8,980 bases of DNA from Leptolyngbya sp. SIO4C5 (GTDB taxonomy: Bacteria > Cyanobacteriota > Cyanobacteriia > Phormidesmidales > Phormidesmidaceae). Below, piece after piece: positions 6,087 through 8,980 of this stretch. Both the position numbers and the translations under genes were made by a program. The stretch is taken from positions 1 to 8,980 of the forward strand of contig JAAHIC010000129.1 of the NCBI GenBank assembly GCA_010671965.1, read 5' to 3'. The notes under the pieces were generated by a model. It had not been told where the DNA came from, did no database searches, and saw only the letters and a list, made by a program, of their open reading frames with translations. Numbering within the stretch: position 1 is the first letter of the stretch; each line of letters begins with the position of its first letter.

Positions 6087-7379
6087 ATGACGGAGCACAC
6101 AGCTAACGGAGTCGGTGCTGGTGGACGCCAGGGCAGCGGGCGATCGCGCCACATCATTTTGACCTCTCATCCCAGCCGCTTTGGTTCACAGGCTTTGCCG
6201 ATTGAGTGGGGGGCTGCAGACCCCCTCAAGCGTGGCCCCATCGTGGCTAGCCTCAGCGACCCAGAACATCGCAACGTCATTGGCACTCATTCTGGCGCTT
6301 ATGCCATCTACCGCGCCCTCGCTGTCGCCAGCGGTTCTCTGCAGGCTGACCACCGCCCCGACCTCACCGATACGTCTCCGGTTACCACGGTTGGCCCCCA
6401 TCCCAGCTGGGCAGGCGCTGACAGGATTGTCTCTTTGGATCCCTTTGGGGCTTTGGTGGGAGAGATCTATCAGCCCTTAATTCAGCAGGGCTACGATATT
6501 CGCCCCACGATTGCGGTGACTCAGGCCCATATTCAAATGCCAGAGCTGCAAGAAGCTGTGCAAAAGGGCCGCATTGCTGAAGATGGCAAAATTATGAAGC
6601 CAGGAGGTGATTTAGTTGTCACCAAGGCGGCGATCGAACCCGTCTGGTACTTACCTGGGGTGGCTGAGCGCCTCGGCATCACAGAAGCGGATCTGCGCTA
6701 TGCCCTGTTTGAGCAAACCGGCGGCATGTTTCCGGAGCTAGTGACGCGGCCTGACGTGCAAGTTTTCTTACCCCCCATTGGCGGCATCACCGTTTACATC
6801 CTGGGAGACGTGGAGGCCATCACTGATCCCAAGCGGCCTCTAGCGGTGCGGGTCCATGACGAATGCAACGGCTCTGATGTTTTTGGCTCTGACATTTGCA
6901 CCTGTCGCCCCTATTTAGTCCACGGCATTGAAGCCTGCATTCAGACCGCCCAAACGAATGGAGCCGGGGTGATTGTCTATTTTCGCAAAGAGGGGCGGGC
7001 CCTGGGAGAAGTAACCAAGTTTTTGGTCTACAACGCCCGCAAGCGGCAGGCCGGGGGCGATCGCGCCGATGCCTATTTCACCCGCACTGAATGCGTGGCG
7101 GGCGTCCAAGACGTGCGGTTTCAGGAGCTAATGCCGGATGTGCTGCACTGGCTGGGCATCACCCGCATCGATCGCTTTGTCTCTATGAGCGATATGAAAT
7201 ACAACGCCATTACCCACTCTGGCATTGAAATTGTTGAACGTGTCCCCATTCCCGATGAGTTGGTTCCGGCGGACGCTAAGGTAGAAATTGAGGCCAAAAA
7301 AGCGGCTGGCTACTTTAGCGGTCAGGGGGCGCTGACTGAAGAGGAGCTAGCCAGCATTCAGGGGCGCAGCTTGGTGTAA
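6087..7379 (+). CDS. GTP cyclohydrolase II paralogue with N-terminal GTP_CH_N domain (URC1-type)
   Basis: This 430-residue protein has two parts: a roughly 230-residue N-terminal region of the GTP_CH_N kind (PSRFGSQALPIEWG at 29-42, LDPFGALVGEIY at 117-128) and a RibA-like catalytic domain from about 250. The zinc cysteines are C260, C271 and C273 (HDECNGSDVFGSDICTC). Tyr315 and the pair Asp342/Arg344 probably correspond to the catalytic Tyr and DxR of RibA. Departures from riboflavin-pathway RibA are KEGRALGE for QEGRGIGL (301-308) and SMSDMKYNA for TNNPRK (367-374). No RibB domain is present, unlike the usual cyanobacterial RibBA. This architecture matches the URC1 group tied to uracil ring opening, so a role in nucleobase catabolism is more likely than riboflavin synthesis. 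The adjacent permease supports this. Substrate is inference. A methyltransferase gene follows after 14 bases. Confidence 0.88.
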   Translation: MTEHTANGVGAGGRQGSGRSRHIILTSHPSRFGSQALPIEWGAADPLKRGPIVASLSDPEHRNVIGTHSGAYAIYRALAVASGSLQADHRPDLTDTSPVTTVGPHPSWAGADRIVSLDPFGALVGEIYQPLIQQGYDIRPTIAVTQAHIQMPELQEAVQKGRIAEDGKIMKPGGDLVVTKAAIEPVWYLPGVAERLGITEADLRYALFEQTGGMFPELVTRPDVQVFLPPIGGITVYILGDVEAITDPKRPLAVRVHDECNGSDVFGSDICTCRPYLVHGIEACIQTAQTNGAGVIVYFRKEGRALGEVTKFLVYNARKRQAGGDRADAYFTRTECVAGVQDVRFQELMPDVLHWLGITRIDRFVSMSDMKYNAITHSGIEIVERVPIPDELVPADAKVEIEAKKAAGYFSGQGALTEEELASIQGRSLV

Positions 7380-7393
7380 CTGCAAGAATTGAC

Positions 7394-8026
7394 ATGGCAA
7401 CTTTTTTAAGGCCGCTGAGCTATCGCTATCAGTGGCTCTACGACGCCATTTCCGGCGCTGCTGCCCTCAGTGTGGGCGGTGAAAAGCGGTTTCGGCATCT
7501 GGCCCTAGCGGGGCTGCCTATTTCTAAGGACAGTCAGGTGCTAGATCTGTGCTGCGGCAGCGGTCAGACAACTCAGTTTTTGGTAGAGCTATCTGATCAC
7601 GTTACCGGGCTGGATGCTTCACCGCGATCGCTGGCCCGCGCTAGGCAAAACGTGCCCGCAGCCGACTACGTGGAAGCCTGGGCCGAGGCGATGCCGTTTG
7701 CGGAGAATCGCTTTGACCTAGTGCATACCAGCGTGGCGATGCACGAGATGAAGCCGCAGCAGCGCCAGGAAATTTTTCAAGCAGCCTACCGGGTCCTCAA
7801 ACCAGGCGGCATCTTTGCCATGATTGACTTTCATCGCCCGACCAATCCGGTGATGTGGCCGGGGCTGGCGGCTTTTCTGTGGCTGTTTGAAACCGAAACG
7901 GCCTGGGAGCTTTTACAGTCCGACCTGCCAGAACGGCTGCAACAAGCGGGCTTTCAAAGACCAGAGCCTAAACTCTATGCAGGTGGCAGCCTCCAGGTGA
8001 TTCAGGCCCAGAAGAGTGTGTCATAG
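7394..8026 (+). CDS. Class I SAM-dependent methyltransferase
   Basis: This is a soluble methyltransferase of 210 residues with a complete Rossmann core: motif I VLDLCCGSGQ (49-58), acidic ribose-binding GLDAS (Asp74), AEAMPF (97-102), FDLVHTSVAMHEM (107-119) and RVLKPGG (133-139), in the style of Methyltransf_11/UbiE-like enzymes. The acceptor cannot be told. It starts 14 bases after the stop of the preceding gene on the same strand, so co-transcription is likely, although no strong ribosome binding site is seen. Whether it serves the same pathway is unknown. It faces the CHAT-domain gene across 61 bases in which I see no terminator hairpin. Confidence 0.88.
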   Translation: MATFLRPLSYRYQWLYDAISGAAALSVGGEKRFRHLALAGLPISKDSQVLDLCCGSGQTTQFLVELSDHVTGLDASPRSLARARQNVPAADYVEAWAEAMPFAENRFDLVHTSVAMHEMKPQQRQEIFQAAYRVLKPGGIFAMIDFHRPTNPVMWPGLAAFLWLFETETAWELLQSDLPERLQQAGFQRPEPKLYAGGSLQVIQAQKSVS

Positions 8027-8087
8027 CCCTGATTGAGCGATCGCGGGGTGAGCCGCAAACCAGCCCAGATCCCGATGAATCTGCCAG

Positions 8088-8980
8088 CTACAGCCAGTTG
8101 CCCACCAGCACATAGGCCGCCCAGTAGCTGGGATGACGATAGTTGGGATTGCCGAGCAGCGATCGCTGCGCCTGGCGTAAGGCTTCAGCTTTGGTGGTTT
8201 GAGGCTGGGCTAGGGCGGGGTAAAACCGGCTGGCAAAGTGCGCTCCAGAGGCGTCATCTAAATTCCACAGAGAAGCCAGGGTGCTACGGGCACCGGCCTG
8301 CAGCGAGATGCCCGCCAAACCCAGGGCGGCGCGACTGTCTCCGGTGGCTGTCTCACAGGCGCTCAGCACCAGTAGCTCAATCGGCTCTAGCCGGTTTTGA
8401 TCGCCCGTTCTCAGTAAACGGCTCAATTCATCTACAGAGATAGGCCGATCCCAGGCCACGATAAAGGTGTCTTCGAGGTTTGAGCTGAACTGCCCGTGGG
8501 TCGCTAGATGCACAACTGGCAGCTCAGTGCTCATAACCTGCTGGGCAAGGGCCGTGGTGGTGAAGCCTTGGTTGAGCAGCACCCGGCTATCCAGCAGCGC
8601 CTGAATGGTTTGAATTTCGTCATCTACGTTAGATAAAGCACTAAAGCCGTGGCGCGGTTCTGTCAGCCCGCCCAACAGCGCGGCTACCTGAGTTGACTGC
8701 AAGGGGCGGGGGCCAAGGAGCTGTAAACCTGGTGAAAGGGCGATCGCGTAGTCTTCAATCAGGTATCGCTCACCGTTGTAAAGGGCGGCCATGGGCACAT
8801 TGCGCAACGCTCCGTCCAGCACAAATATCAGCGTCTGGCTCTGGGCTTCTGCCAAGGCTGCCTGCAGCGGCTGCATCAGCCAGCCGTAGAGCTGCTGCCC
8901 CAGGGCTTTGCCCTCTGGTGAGGTAAATGGCTTTTCTAACTGTTGCCGCCATTCTAGAAGCGTTTGCTCTAGCTCAGTTT
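8088..8980 (-). CDS. CHAT-domain protein, C-terminal part (gene runs off the window)
   Basis: The CHAT domain is a caspase-like peptidase fold, in cyanobacteria usually at the end of long TPR-repeat proteins. The internal Met at 8876 is not the start: the frame stays open to the window edge and reads ELEQTLLEWRQQLEKPF, ALGQQLYGWLMQPLQ, which is normal CHAT sequence. Landmarks counted from that Met: LIFVLDGALRNVPMAAL (16-32), the catalytic His in HLATHGQFSS (His127, codon 8498-8496) and the catalytic Cys in LSACETATGD (Cys174, codon 8357-8355), then GLAGISLQAGARSTLASLW and the terminal YWAAYVLVGNW. Both catalytic residues are intact. The upstream part, probably TPRs, lies outside. Partners and substrate are unknown. 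Confidence 0.93.
   Translation of the reverse strand, partial: TELEQTLLEWRQQLEKPFTSPEGKALGQQLYGWLMQPLQAALAEAQSQTLIFVLDGALRNVPMAALYNGERYLIEDYAIALSPGLQLLGPRPLQSTQVAALLGGLTEPRHGFSALSNVDDEIQTIQALLDSRVLLNQGFTTTALAQQVMSTELPVVHLATHGQFSSNLEDTFIVAWDRPISVDELSRLLRTGDQNRLEPIELLVLSACETATGDSRAALGLAGISLQAGARSTLASLWNLDDASGAHFASRFYPALAQPQTTKAEALRQAQRSLLGNPNYRHPSYWAAYVLVGNWL

Noticed and set aside
8033..8443. Plus-strand open frame of 136 codons
   Set aside because: TTG start, no recognisable domain, and it lies antisense to the well-supported CHAT gene.

Overview
The window looks cyanobacterial. The palindrome GCGATCGC (HIP1) occurs at least 14 times, for example at 166, 2557, 5859, 7058, 8037 and 8740. Two genes belong to families I know mainly from cyanobacteria: a DUF3177 membrane protein, and a roughly 100-residue protein shared with plastid-bearing plants. 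Fairly GC-rich genes and a CHAT-domain protein suggest a Leptolyngbya-like or similar filamentous lineage; the genus is inference.

Layout. 1-90 is a perfect reverse complement of 236-325. It cuts off the front of a metallophosphoesterase gene (109-1224, +) and looks more like a chimeric join or assembly edge than biology. A class I DAHP synthase (1203-2279, -) meets that gene tail to tail with a 22-base overlap. An AT-rich divergent spacer with a paired TATCGATA dyad separates it from a secreted Cu/Zn superoxide dismutase (2525-3085, +). Two conserved cyanobacterial genes follow on the minus strand: a small soluble protein (3133-3435) and the DUF3177 membrane protein (3488-4084). 4085-4509 has no intact gene. 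It holds a decayed IS256/mutator-type transposase scrap with an in-frame stop, followed by a C-rich tandem repeat.

From 4510 to 8026 lies the most coherent group. A purine-type NCS2/AzgA permease (4510-5922, -) diverges from a two-domain GTP cyclohydrolase II paralogue of the URC1 type (6087-7379, +), which is followed 14 bases later by a class I methyltransferase (7394-8026, +). The divergent spacer holds a near-consensus CRP-like palindrome. I infer a nucleobase uptake and ring-opening module; the substrate is unproven. The right edge carries the C-terminal part of a CHAT-domain (caspase-like) protein (8088 to beyond 8980, -).

No rRNA, tRNA or CRISPR array was recognised. No convincing intrinsic terminator was found in the spacers examined. 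The candidates for something less described are the permease/URC1-like pair and the sodC upstream dyad.
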